DNA of 64,000 nt from Pleodorina starrii (taxonomy: Eukaryota; Chlorophyta; Chlorophyceae; Chlamydomonadales; Volvocaceae). How positions within the stretch are numbered: the first letter of the stretch is position 1; every line of letters starts with the position of its first letter. A program made the position numbers and the translations under genes. This document shows positions 35,903 through 47,328 of the stretch, piece after piece. The notes beneath the pieces are model-generated. The model did not search any database and was not told the DNA's origin. It saw only the letters and a program-made list of their open reading frames with translations. The stretch covers positions 2,480,001 to 2,544,000 of the forward strand of contig BRXU01000018.1 in assembly GCA_030267565.1 (NCBI GenBank). Direction: 5' to 3'.

Positions 35903-38011
35903 TTAGACGCGTCGCGGGGTGTGCGGCTGCATGCTGCGGTCCCCGCCTTGTGCCCCACCCTGTGGCCGCGTTCCGCTGGGCCCCGTGCAGCCCGCGACGC
36001 CCCATCCGCACCCGCACCCCCCGCGCAGCAGCCCCGGGCCCTGTAGGCCCTGTAGGCCCTGTAGGCTGCCGCCCGTCGGCAGCAACCCAGCGGCGCGCTC
36101 CACCACCCCCTCCCATGCAGCGCAGATGGCGCAGCTCGGCCGAGCCAGACGCTCAGCGACATCCACCTGGTGCGCCACAGGGCTGAACCTCGCCACCTCA
36201 GCCGCCTCAGTCTCTGCCTCCTCGCCCTCAGCTGCGCCCGCCACCGACGGCCCCCCCTCGGAGATGAGGCCCTGCATGTGCGTCAGCACCGCCCTCGTGC
36301 GGCTCTGCAGCGCCACACACTGCTCCCTCAGCGACCCCAGCACCGACTCCTTGGCCCGCATGGCACCCTCCCGCTGAGCCACCTCGGCGCAATAGGCGCC
36401 CCGCAGCACCTCGTGCCGCCTCTGAAGCGCCGCATACTCGGACCGGAGCCGCGCCAGCTCTCCCAAGTGCTGCGGAGACTGCGGGGACTGCGGCTGCTGC
36501 GGGGACTGCTGCTGCAGCTGCGAGGCGGAGGTCTTTGCCTGCTGTTGACCCTTCTGCTCCTGTTGTTGATACCGGCGAGGCTGGCGAGGCAGCACCTTTG
36601 TCCGCTGCTGCTGCTCATCCCGTTGCGGCTGTCGACGCGGCGGCAGGTCGGCTCGCGAGCTGGCGCCTGGCAGCTGGAGCGCGGAAGCACCGTACTGGGG
36701 CACTGAGCCCCCGGAGAGCTCCGCGGCCGCGGGGACCACACCCGCATCCGCATCCGCATCCGCGCAGGGAACGGCCTGTTGCGACGCGGGAGAGCCGCCC
36801 GCGGCAGCACTGGAGCCGCCCTCCACCTTCGATCCGGTCTTGACCCTGCTGCTGCCCGGCAGAGGCGCCGTCTCCTCACCGCCAACTCTGTCGCGACGGG
36901 TCTCGACGGGGCTGCCGCCTGCGCCCGCTGCAGCCGAGTAGTGGCCGCCCCGCAGACTCGGGGTCATGGTGCCAGTTCCGGTGCCGCCATCGCAGGAAAC
37001 GGCGCCGGAAAGCTTTCCCCAGCTGGTCGCGCGTCGTGCCAAGTTGCCGCCGTCGCCGGTCTGACCGGAGGGCGGGAACCCGGAGGGCGGGGTGGCACAG
37101 CGGCCGCTGGGCGGGCGATCACAACAGAAAGTCTGCCGCTGGGGAGCGCTTGCAAGCCGCAACAGCTGCCAGCCCTCCACACCGCCCGCAGCTGCCTTGA
37201 ACCCGCCGGTGGATACCGGTACAGATGCGGATGCGGATGCCGGTGTGGGAACAGGAAACGGCGATGGCACTGAAGGGGCGTTGCGCCGCACGAACGCGAT
37301 GGCCGTTGGTGATGACGAGACCTGAACGTCGACTGGGGGCTTCAGCGGCACCGCTTCGACCAGTGAAGAGCGCGCGGGAGAGTCCTCACGGAGGGAGCAG
37401 GCATCGTTACCGCTGCTGCCGCTTTCTCCCCTGTTACTGTGGTTGCCGTTGCGGCTGCCACTTCCGCTTTCGCCGCAGCCATTGTCGCCATTGCCGCTGA
37501 TGGTGTTTGGGTGGCCGATTTTGCCACTGTTCGCGGGCTGAAAGTTACCGTGGACTCGGAGCTCACCCTCAGCCGCCGCCAGGCAGGCCCAAAGCAGGCG
37601 CGCGGGGTGCTGGCGTGTCGTGTCGCGGGAAGCACTGCGAGGGAAAGCACCCACGATCGCCCTGCTTCCGTGGTCGGGTGTCACGGGCGCCGCCGCCACG
37701 GCGCTGAGGCCGCCTGGCTCCAGCTGCGGACCAGACGACGACGTCATGCCCGCAGGCTCTGTGAAGGGCGCCGCTTCGGCCGATGACTTGGGATCGGCAA
37801 CCCCGACGAAGTTGATGAAATCTGCTGAACGAGTTGTCGGGAGCCCATACATGGACGTCGTTGCAACCTCGGGCGTCACATCTGCGGCACCAGCAGAACT
37901 GTGCGGCTGCGGGCCAGCTACGGCGGTGTCCTGAAACTCCTGGCCATTAATGCTGGTTGAACGACTGCATTTCGTAGCCCCTGCGTGGGCGATATATAAA
38001 TTCCAAGTCAT
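35903..38011 (-). CDS. Ser/Gly/Gln-rich coiled-coil protein, up to 702 aa, unknown function
   Basis: One open frame runs from ATG 38011 to TAA. Codon use is strongly C/G-ending from about residue 60 onward. Residues 1-480 are low-complexity Ser/Gly/Ala/Pro with Asn-Gly-Ser and Ala-Asp runs. A Gln/Arg-rich stretch follows at about 475-530. Residues 530-605 form a clear coiled coil (LARLRSEYAALQRRHEVL, then AKESVLGSLREQCVALQS). The C-terminus has a C-A-I-C-A-A-W motif and a short GLQ repeat. No domain of known function is recognised. The first codons are less biased and a TATATA stretch lies within them, so ATG 37852 (MYGLPTTRSADF) is an alternative start. Extra exons on either side cannot be excluded. 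Confidence 0.55.
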   Translation of the reverse strand: MTWNLYIAHAGATKCSRSTSINGQEFQDTAVAGPQPHSSAGAADVTPEVATTSMYGLPTTRSADFINFVGVADPKSSAEAAPFTEPAGMTSSSGPQLEPGGLSAVAAAPVTPDHGSRAIVGAFPRSASRDTTRQHPARLLWACLAAAEGELRVHGNFQPANSGKIGHPNTISGNGDNGCGESGSGSRNGNHSNRGESGSSGNDACSLREDSPARSSLVEAVPLKPPVDVQVSSSPTAIAFVRRNAPSVPSPFPVPTPASASASVPVSTGGFKAAAGGVEGWQLLRLASAPQRQTFCCDRPPSGRCATPPSGFPPSGQTGDGGNLARRATSWGKLSGAVSCDGGTGTGTMTPSLRGGHYSAAAGAGGSPVETRRDRVGGEETAPLPGSSRVKTGSKVEGGSSAAAGGSPASQQAVPCADADADAGVVPAAAELSGGSVPQYGASALQLPGASSRADLPPRRQPQRDEQQQRTKVLPRQPRRYQQQEQKGQQQAKTSASQLQQQSPQQPQSPQSPQHLGELARLRSEYAALQRRHEVLRGAYCAEVAQREGAMRAKESVLGSLREQCVALQSRTRAVLTHMQGLISEGGPSVAGAAEGEEAETEAAEVARFSPVAHQVDVAERLARPSCAICAAWEGVVERAAGLLPTGGSLQGLQGLQGPGLLRGGCGCGWGVAGCTGPSGTRPQGGAQGGDRSMQPHTPRRV

Positions 38012-39065
38012 CGCGGCCACAGCGAGGTGCCGTTACATCTACCCGCGAGCGCGGTTGATGATTAGACGAGGTCCGCTATGGACAACAAAAAGCCGCAAAC
38101 ATGACTTACACGAAATCAATTGAGGTCTTACCGCGGGAAGCGGCGCCGGGGCGCTTGTTCTCGCACAGGTGCGAGGTGTTGGCTGGAGTCGCTGGGAGAA
38201 ACCATGAGTGGAGCAGCGCAAAAACGCTATTCGATTCATTAATAGGAACGCCTGGCTCAAGGTTTCCGTGCAACATTACGGGCTGGTTAGCTTCCATACT
38301 GATGGGTGTTGCTACAAGCCGAGTGTGCTTTTAGATCAACTAGCTCAACTGTGCCGGAAATATTGAAAGAGGACATTACGAATACGCTCAGAATAATAAG
38401 TTATGCGGTTCCATGTAAGCCGCAAACGGCATCTTCCACACTGTACGGAAACCCAACTGCCCATCCCTTCGGTTCTATGGACCCCTGGCAATTCGGGCTG
38501 TTATAATTTTTTCCTTGGTACCAGGTCAGGCTCGGCAGAATCCTGTCGCAGATTCATAGGGCCCGAATTTAAGAGATACTGCGGGAATAATCCCAGTATC
38601 CCACTCTTGGGTAGGTATAAGAATTATGTGCGCCCCTTCAACCAAAGTTTTAACCGAGCTCTAGCGATTGTTATCAGTTGGAACTTGCCAGGTTTTGACA
38701 TGTAGGCACTCAACAGCTCATCAGCTGATCAACCATGAACGCCCGCAGCCCCGTGCACGTGACCCTGGCCCTGACCCATGAACTCCTGCAGCCCCCGTGA
38801 CCGTGACTCTACGACGCCAAAAGAAACGTAATTTGCCAGCCTGGCTAACCAAACCTCACCGAACCCAGGTCGCCAGGTGGCACACACGACGTGCTTGGCA
38901 GGACCGCACATATGGCGGGCGTCATGGGACGGTAACCGTGCCCACGGGTAAGGGAGGGCATACGGCCTGGAGGCGGCAGGGCAGGCTCGTGGGTTGGGCC
39001 CTGAGGCCCTGGACGCTTCCGGACGTGATACCCCGCCTGGGGCAATATCCGCATCCGCATCCGCA
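38012..39065. other. Intergenic stretch with a dispersed repeat copy
   Basis: No gene is supported. The segment 38,490-38,635 matches a piece of a VFL3 intron. The rest is AT-richer and unremarkable. Confidence 0.45.
38490..38635. repeat. Dispersed repeat, copy 2
   Basis: It shares ordered sequence blocks with 16,626-16,795, the longest being GAGATACTGCGG followed by AATCCCA. Confidence 0.5.
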
Positions 39066-39330
39066 GCCGAATCCCTCCCTGGAGCCATCTTGCAGCCACC
39101 GCAGCGGCCATGCCACGAACACTGTCTTGGGCGTCGGCAACGCCGCGACGGGGGCGCCGCCGCAGCCGTTGCGGCCGCTGCCGCCGCGGCCGTCGGCGCT
39201 TGCAACGGAATACCCGTGGGTACCGTCGTCGGACGTGACGCCCTCCAGCGGCGGCGGCCTCGGCGGTGGCGACGGCGGTTTGGATGGAGTACCATCCATG
39301 AAGCTGACGTCGTCGGCCGCCGTCAGTAGC

Positions 39331-39345
<15 letters not shown>
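39066..39345. repeat. Duplicated segment, copy 1
   Basis: About 280 bp are nearly identical to 46,493-46,775, with only a few substitutions and small gaps. Both copies begin at GAATCCCTCCCTGG and run into a (GGC)n tract. A Pro/Ser/Gly-rich frame is open in both, but the repeat could equally be non-coding. Confidence 0.8.
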
Positions 39346-39386
<41 letters not shown>

Positions 39387-39505
39387 CGGCGGTGGCGGCG
39401 GCGGTGTCGGTGGCGGTGGCGGTGGCGGTGGCCGTCAATCCTGACACGGCAGCAGCAGCGGCGGTGGCGGCGGCGGCAGCAGCGGTGGCAGCGGCGGCGC
39501 CATTG
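39328..39505 (+). repeat. (GGC)n / (GGT)n low-complexity tract
   Basis: Trinucleotide GGC and GGT units give poly-Gly, poly-Ala or poly-Arg in every frame. It follows directly on the duplicated segment. Confidence 0.9.
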
Positions 39506-42500
39506 CGCCGGCATCTCCGTTCGCTCGGATTAGGATGATGAACACGTTGCGCTGGTTCTTCATTATACGACTTCAGTCCATGCAGGACGAGGCGTTGTAC
39601 GACATACACAGATTACACCAACTGGAACGCCCCAACACGAGCCATTTCATGGCGGCGCTAACCCTAACCAGAGAGATAGATAGGTGGTCGGGAAGCAATT
39701 ACAAAGCAACCCACATAGGCCGATCGACTGAAGGTCGTTCACATTGGACCAGGGCGGGGGCTCCGGCAGAGACGCCTCGCGCGGGGATGCGAGATAACTG
39801 GCAGCGTGACTGGCAGGTTTGCGGAATCCCGGAAAGGTGGGATTCCGGCGCACCTCCACCACAAGGAGGTGCGCAGCTATCGTTGAGCCTGCATTCATCC
39901 TGAGCAGGATCTACCGGCATGCGGCGGGGGCCCCAGCGCAGCGCTTGTCTGCCTGCCCTGCAATGCGTACAATTCCGTACTCAGGTTCTCTTGAATCAAC
40001 TGCTCGGGCTGAGGGTGCCAGCCATAACGCCACACGCAGAAACCACGCACCTGCTTCCTCGTCGACTTTGCGCCGCAGCCGCCGCAGTCGGCTCAGCTCG
40101 CCTCGGCTCGGCTCGCCCCAATCCCCCTTGTAGGCTCACCTTGACCAGCTGCAGTGGGCTGTCCCTCTCTTGGTCGCCTCAGTCACGCCCCCTGTCCTGG
40201 CATGGTCGGTGGAAAGGCCCACCTCACTCGCCAGCAGCACCCCAGCCCACCTAGCCCTCACCCAAACCCATGCTGGCCGCGAACGGTCACCTCACCTCAC
40301 CTGGGTGGGCGACCTCAGCTTGGGCTCCACTGCCTCCACTGCCACTAGGAGACCACAGGGCGGGGAGGTGGGAGGTGGTGCGTGCCAACGCCATGAGTGG
40401 AGCGGCCGTGAGCACCGCCGATAGATGGTCCCACCGCTTGGACGGCGCCCCGGTGGCCAGGTGAATGTGGTGGCCGGATGCCGCCGTGGTGTTCCAAGCG
40501 TGTCAGGCACCAGGACTGCAGCAAAGCCGGCCACACGCGGCCTCCTTGGCATGGAAGGGTTACGGACGCACAGGTACGCATCCGCGGTCGCGTCTCCCCC
40601 GCCGTCACCGCCTGATGCGCTGCTGTTGAACCTGGGCCATCGATAGTCCGAGCTACCTAGCTGGGTGTTGACTGGGAGGTCTTCCCTTTCCTCTGCGTCG
40701 GAAGCAGTGACCAGCGCCAGCGTATCGGCTGCTGCTGCCGCTGCAGACTTCCGCAGCATAATGACAAGGCCCGCGGCAGGCCTTGCCGCCGCCACCGCCA
40801 TTGCAGCTGCGGCTTCCGCAGCCTGCCAAGCGCGACACAGCAACAGCTGGACCTCAAGTAATTCTGTCGCAGGAGAGCGGGTGCGGTGTCAACGGGACTC
40901 CTGGCCTATCATTGCGCCGGATGCACTCGAAAAGGGGCCGCACCTGGGCCGCACGCCGTTTTCGGTAGGCAGGTGTGAGGTTCCACTGGTCACAGGGTTC
41001 ATTCGACACTGCCTGAAGCGCTCGGACGACTCAAAGTAGATGTGAATCGATAAATGATACGTCTTCAGTAAATGGGTGCACCAGGACACGCCTAGCACGC
41101 CTGGTCAAGCTGACGGCGGGCTGTCCCAACCGCCGTCTCCGGTGCAACCGTCACCTTGACATGCCTTTCCTCGCTCGACGCCCGGCTTTCAACGAGGAGT
41201 CAAACCCACCTTCACCAAGCTTTCACGCCATTTCAAGACTCTTCGGGTTCAACAACAAGGGGTTGGTGTCGGCTTCCTTGAAGCCGGAAAAAGGGCGGGG
41301 CCCCGTTCAATCCGTACGGGTTAAGTTGAGTGCGAAGGCGAAAGTGTGGACAGTCCTGCTGATATATAGCCAGAGCTTTATCCCCGAAATGCCTGCTTGC
41401 GGAGTCGTCAGCAAGGCCTGCCGGCGCCGCGCGAATCACGTCATCCCGCCGGGTGCATGAGCGCATGGATCGAAATACGGCATCATTTCCAAAGCGAGCG
41501 GCGAGGGCGTCAAGTGTGCGAGTGTCCTGAAAGTCCTGCTGATAGACAGCCAGAGCTTTATATCCGAAATGCCTGCGGCTTGAGCAATCCACCCATGTTC
41601 AGCATCGCGCTCCGTCTCGGCACTGTGCAACTCTTCCCGCGAGCGCATTGGCTTAAGTAACATGACAGTAGACGTGGAGTGTATCATTCACATATCACGC
41701 AGGCTGACTTGCCAATAGAAGGACAGCGGAACTGTTTGCGAGGGTCGCGACGACGTGCAGTTACCGACGAGAGTGCACAGGCTTCGCTACCGAGGTATCC
41801 ACCGTATCGTAGAGCAGGCTTGACAACTTTAACATTAGGACAGGACTGTAGAAGTCCCCTAGGTTGCCGACTGGACTTGTCGGGCGGCCCGCAGAAGAGC
41901 GCCGCCGCATCGTGCGTGCATTGGCGGCTTGGCGTCCAACAACCAACAGTTTGCCCCTCATGGTTTGCTCCTTGCAACCTTTGTAATAGTAATATGCGTC
42001 AAGACGATCGGACCGGCTAGCAGAGCTGCTGTGGTGTGGTCGCGGGAAGAATGTTCGCAATGCAAACATAGTTGGTTGCTTGCCGAAACGAAGATTCATT
42101 TCACGCCGTCATGTCAGAATTCCACTTTAAGGAACGTTGAATCTTCTGGAATTAATTATAGGCCGAGAGGTGTTGGTTTGACCTCGGCCTCGGTCCATGG
42201 AGACTGCCAAACTGGTTTGTACTCATGCGATGTTGGGTTCCAATAATAAATTTACCGTGCAATAAAGAATGTAATCTTTTACTTATGCAGCCTTTCCGTT
42301 GGCCGAAAGTCTGCACTTGTCCAATTACTTCCATCCCAGAACACGGACATGGGCAATCCTACAGGGCGGGGCCCTCCTGGGCGCTTCGCGCTGGGGCCCC
42401 GCCCAAAAAGCAAAAGGTTGCGGTCTGCGGTACGCAAACTTGGGAGTTGGGACGCTGGCCACTCGGACCGACAATTTCTACACCCGGTCATGCCTACGCA

Positions 42501-45500
42501 TGTAACTGTGTCAGAACGTTATTTGCAAGTATTTTCAGGGCGCCAACAGTGTCAAATGCTTGAAGGAAATGCTTGTTCCGATATGCAGACAGCACGGCCG
42601 TCACAGTGGAACGACGCCATATTTCAAGGATTGAAGAGATGTAATTATAAATTCAAGTTCCCTTTGCTCTGTGCAATGATCAAGCGCTACAACATCAAAG
42701 GGCAAATCCCGACGGTACGGCTTTGTTTGCCAGCTCCCAGCTGCGTCTCAGGACCCTATTCCGCTAGTGCTGCAACAAAAGTGCCATAATGCTCACAGTT
42801 GCTTTGACATGGTGCAGATATAGCAGCCATTTCATTTCAATCGTTGACACCGATGTCCTACTCAAACTTACCGTGTCCCAAATCCATTTGGAGTTCTCTT
42901 TTGCTAATCACCGCAAGCCCTCTGGAAGACCTCGCATGACGTCTGAAGGCTGTTTGAAACGCTAGGAATGAGCGCAACGCAAGTTGGCCCGGAGACAGCC
43001 GGGCATTTCCAGCGAGCGCCGGCAGGCGTGTTACTCAACATCCACGTTCAATGGCTGGAGGCTTAATGGAAATTTATAGATGCTTTATTGCCTTTACAAG
43101 CCCGGGCGTGTTGGCAAGCGCAACATCCTCCGCATCGTCGTCACAGGCACAGAGCCTGCGGGCGTACAACTACAGCTCTTGAGATATGGCGTCTCACAAC
43201 TTCAAGGTAGTTATGGGCCGAGCTCGCCATGTTCGAGAGTACAGGCGAGCAACGGGGATGAAGCATTTGCATGCATGTCGTGGTGTTCGGTGCAGTGGTC
43301 GACTCGAGGAGGCCGCTTGAGATTTACTGTTGACACTGCTGGCGCCGACCTGCTTGCAGTATCGGTTAGGGCCTGTTTGAGGGGTGCGGAAGCGGGACAC
43401 GTCCTGTAGCTGTCACCTAAAACGCGAAGCGAACGTCCTCAGGTTTATTCGCGGTCCACCCATCCCTTCTCAACTGGTCCCAAGTCGCGAGACATGCACA
43501 CAGCGAGGCTTCTCGGTTGTCGGGTGAACAGCTACTGCCAAACATGCATGCTTTTGAATGCCCTGACCACGACCAACCTTCTTACTGTGGCAGGTTCTCC
43601 GGACGCGTTTGGATTGCTGCCAAGGGCCATGCCTCAATTGGTTGGTTCGGCGCTGGCGGGGCTCCTGCTGGCGCTGGATGTGGACGCCCGGGCGCTTCGT
43701 TTGCTTGGCAGCTAGCCACAGGCGGAGGGCGAGGGAGACGAGGCGCACGAAGCCTGGAGGCCTGCGGCGGCTCTGCTGTGCCGGCTCGTCGGCGCCTGCG
43801 GATGCGGTGCTTGGCAGGTGTGTGGGGCGAGGGCTGTAGCTGTGCATGCGGCCTGGTACGCACAAGGTTTAGCGCCTGGTTTAGCGGCTGCATCAATACT
43901 CCGGTCCGGGCACACCGTACGGTGTTGCGCGGCGTGGCTTGCCGTCCGAGCGGCCTGGTGGCGACGGTGGCGGCCCGAGCATCAGCATCAGCGCGGCGGC
44001 GTGTTCCTCTTCCTCTTCCTCTTCCAGCAGTGTTGGGCGGGACGCTGCATCTGGGGCGCGGTCATTGGCTCTTGTGGTGGACATGACGCCGCCACAGGTG
44101 ACAAGGCTTCTGGGGGCTGTCCTTGAGTGGGGGGTCGCACTTTTAAACTGGCATGGCTGCTTGAAGTATGGCTGATTGCACTGACAGATGTAGTGTGGCG
44201 GTACATAATCGGTACTCCTTGCAGCGTTCCGTCCGTGCCTTCCGTTTCTTCTGTGCCTTCCCGTGCCTTCCCGTGCCTTCCCGTGCCTTCCCGTGCCTGC
44301 CGTGCCCTGGCAGGTTCTCCGAATGCGTTTGTTTTGCTGCCGTGTGCCAAGCCGCAAGGGGTATGGGAGGCAGCGGCTCATTTCCTTGAGGACAGAGAAG
44401 ACGGGGCACGCGGCGGTGGATGGAGGAGCTTCCGTGGACGCCAGCCAACTCCAGCGCCCAATATAGATGCTCTTTATCGCCGGCAAGAGGGCGCTCGCCC
44501 AACCCGCAACTCGGCATCAAAGTGAGGTCGTTGTGTTTGAGGTTGGGGTCACATTACGGGCGCTTTGCTCTACAGGGTTTTGCTGCAACGGCGTCCGGTG
44601 TTACACGCACGGACCCGATCTATCAGGGCATGTGTGGACGCTGGCGTGAGAGAAGCGGCAACCAACGGGGAGGATTGGGGCGGGGGGAGGAGCTGGTGGC
44701 CGGACTGGAGCTGTCCCACGTCGCCGTCACCCATTGACTGCGCACCTTGCAGCTGTCGTCCAGCTCCTTGGCAGTACGGCACACACATCGCGCCAACAGG
44801 CCGCCCCAAGTGGCAAGTGTCTGCATTGGTCGCTCTGTAGCCCAATGGCCTGCATGGAACCTAAATGGGCCTCTGCCCTGGTTGTTAATTCACAATTGAC
44901 AAGTAACTTCCCGGCGGCACGCTGCAACCGACGCGGGGCCGTGACCCTGTGACCCAAGCTCCTGCACGACGCTTCCCCACCTCTCGTGCGGCCTGCTGCC
45001 CCTCACCAGCCGCCGCTGTTCTCCTTCGCCATACTATCCTACGTCTCCCCGCAGATCGACTGCTGTACACATGTACACGCTCGGCGACAACCAACGGGCA
45101 GCCCCTCCTGCAACGTGCGCAACACATCCTACCCCATTTTTTGCTATCCAAGACATTTTTGCAGGCCCGCGCCGCACCACCCCAGCGCGCGGCATAAGCC
45201 CCTCGCCGCCAGGTACGCACGGCAATGCGATGACCTCAATTCGTATTAGTTGCGGAGCAGGGGCTCGCACGACCCGGTATGCCAACTTCCAGTGTGGTCT
45301 GGATGTTACGTTCGAACTCCGGACGGGTCAGGTCATGCCACCGAAAACGTGGCGAGACCGTGTTCGATCCTCAGGACACGTGACAGCCGCGGCTGCTTCG
45401 TATTTTACTTTTGTAGCTGACCACGATTGATATGACGTTTTCACGTTTGGTGCATCCGCTCCTCTGCACGCCGGCGCCAGGACCGTCTCGCCCTGTCCCG

Positions 45501-45917
45501 TCCCGTCTCGTCCCATCTCGTCCTAAAACACAAGTTCACGAATCCCCCTCTCTCCGTCTATCTCCCTCCCCAGCTCATCATCTCCTCCAACCCCGCACTC
45601 CGCAATACAGATATCAGTCCGCGCCCGTGACGGCTACTTGGCTGCGGCCCTCGTTCGTCTTCATTACCCCAGACAGGTATGTGTCAGGGCAGGACTGCTG
45701 TTCCGCCGCCCTGTCTGCCCACACGGCTCATTCCCAAAAGACCAACCGCTGGGTCGCTGACTGTGACTCCGCCGCCGGTGGTGATGCAGTCCGCCGCCGT
45801 ACAATCAGCCATGGTGGTTTGGCCGCCGACGCCGCCGTCGCCTGCCGACCCACGGGTCGAAACGGACACAATTGAGCGCAAGGAGCGCATCAAAACGCCG
45901 CGCGGGTGCAGCACCAC
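39506..45917. other. Repeat-derived intergenic region without a supported gene
   Basis: I scanned this stretch for splice-linked coding segments and found none. It contains a perfect 10-bp hairpin at 39,848-39,874, a diverged direct repeat at 41,344/41,528, an 11-bp hairpin at 42,364-42,404 and short CCTTCCCGTG units near 44,255-44,300. A GCAGGTTCTCCG-type block is repeated at about 43,590 and 44,312. Frames of 100-190 codons exist but lack codon bias. Confidence 0.45.
41344..41580. repeat. Diverged direct repeat with a period near 184 bp
   Basis: The block at 41,344-41,398 recurs at 41,528-41,580. The shared core includes AGTCCTGCTGATA, AGCCAGAGCTTTAT and CCGAAATGCCTGC. Confidence 0.7.
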
Positions 45918-46170
45918 CTCGGTGTCTTGGAGGAAGGGGCGGCCGTGTGTGCCGCCCGTGCAGCAGTGGCCCCTGGCCTCTTGCTGCCCCCGTCCCTGTC
46001 CCTGTCCTGTCTGCGAGTTTAAGCGTTGCTTGGCTTTTTCTCTCTCCTTGGCTCCTTGCGGTGGTTTTTTGGGCTTCTTGCCAGGCTGTTGCGGCTTGCC
46101 GGTCTTGCTCGGCTTGCCCGTTGGGCTTCGCTTTCCCAGTCCTTGTAACGTCCCTCGCAGAAAAAAAAAA
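45918..46170 (+). mobile_element. 5'-truncated 3' end of the L1-like element (fragment a)
   Basis: It matches the last ~240 bp of the element's 3' UTR and ends in CTTGTAACGTCCCTCGCAG followed by about ten A. A 5-bp direct repeat ACCAC flanks it (45,913-45,917 and 46,171-46,175), as expected for target-primed insertion. Confidence 0.85.
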
Positions 46171-46492
46171 ACCACGGCTGTCGCCCATCGCCGCCACCGC
46201 CCGCCCCCGCCAGCCCCCGCTGTCTACCATGCTTCGCAGCTGGCTGGTGCAGCAACATATGCTGCATCGGAGGCGGCCGCGCGGCAAACTGAAGAGGGCT
46301 GTCGAAAAAGACGAGATCTGGGCTGGAAGATCCGGAGCCAGCGGTAACGGAGCCCAAGGAGGCGGACCCCTCCGCCGTCGCCGGAGGGGCGACGGCGGCG
46401 GTGGGGGCGGAGCCGCATCGGAAGCGGCGGCGGCGGGGTGAGCGGGGTGAGGACACCGGCGCACCGCCGGCCGCGAGTCGCCGGTGGCGCTG
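46171..46492. other. Unassigned repeat-like sequence
   Basis: GC-rich DNA lies between LINE fragment a and the duplicated segment. Long frames are open on both strands. No family is recognised. Confidence 0.4.
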
Positions 46493-46757
46493 GCGAATCC
46501 CTCCCTGGGCTCACCTTGCAGCCACCGCAGCGGCCATGCCACGGACACTGGCTTGGGCGTCAGCAACGCCGCGACGGCGGCGCCGCCGCAGCCGTTGCGG
46601 CCGCTGCCGCCGCGGCCGTCGGCGCTTGCAACGGAATACCCGTGGGTACCGTCGTCGGACGTGACGCCCTCCAGCGGCGGCGGCCTCGGCGGTGGCGACG
46701 GCGGTTTGGATGGAGTACCATCCATGGAGCTGACGTCGTCGGCCGCCGTCAGTAGCG

Positions 46758-46796
<39 letters not shown>

Positions 46797-46858
46797 GTGG
46801 CGGTGGCGGTGGCGGCGGCGCTGGCGAATCCTTCCCTGGACTCACCTCGCAGCCACCG
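46493..46858. repeat. Duplicated segment, copy 2, with the start of a further tandem unit
   Basis: The part 46,493-46,775 matches 39,066-39,345. After a (GGC)n tract, the opening block (GCGCTGGCGAATCC, TCCCTGG, GCAGCCACCG) recurs at about 46,820. This suggests a tandem unit of about 334 bp that is cut off where LINE fragment b begins. Confidence 0.75.
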
Positions 46859-47328
46859 GTGTTGGGCTGTGGGGTTGGGCCCTGGTGTATGTTGGGCTGT
46901 GGTGTTGGCCCTGGTGTTGGGCCCTGGGGTTTGGCCCTGGTCGGGGGCTTTGGGGGGCCCTTTAGGGACCTGCTGGCGTGGTGTTGGCCCTGGTGTTGGG
47001 CCGTGGTGTTCGCCCTGGTGTTGGGCCCTGGGGTTTGGCCCTGGTGTTGGGCCCTGGTGTTGGTTTCGGTTCCCTCCTCGGTGTCTTGGAGGAAGGGGCG
47101 GCCGTGTGTGCCGCCCGTGCAGCAGTGGCTCCTGGCCTCTTGCTGCCCCCGTCCCTGTCCCTGTCCTGTCTGCGAGTTTAGGCGTTGCTCGGCTTTTTCT
47201 CTCTCCTCGGCTCCTTGCGGTGGTTTCTTGGGCTTCTTGCCAGGTTGTTGTGGCTTGCCGGTCTTGCTCGGCTTGCCCGTTGGGCTTCGCTTTCCCAGTC
47301 CTTGTAACGTCCCTCGCAGAAAAAAAAA
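46859..47328 (+). mobile_element. 5'-truncated 3' end of the L1-like element (fragment b)
   Basis: It carries the GGTGTTGGGCCCTGG-type repeats of the 3' UTR and the common 3' end with a 9-A tail. Compared with copies B and C it has extra or rearranged repeat units near 46,930-46,980. Confidence 0.85.

Noticed and set aside
41233..41592. Minus-strand frame with a repeated RHFG-KALA-YQQD peptide
   Set aside because: The peptide repeat is explained by the DNA direct repeat with a period near 184 bp. No codon bias or splice context supports a gene.
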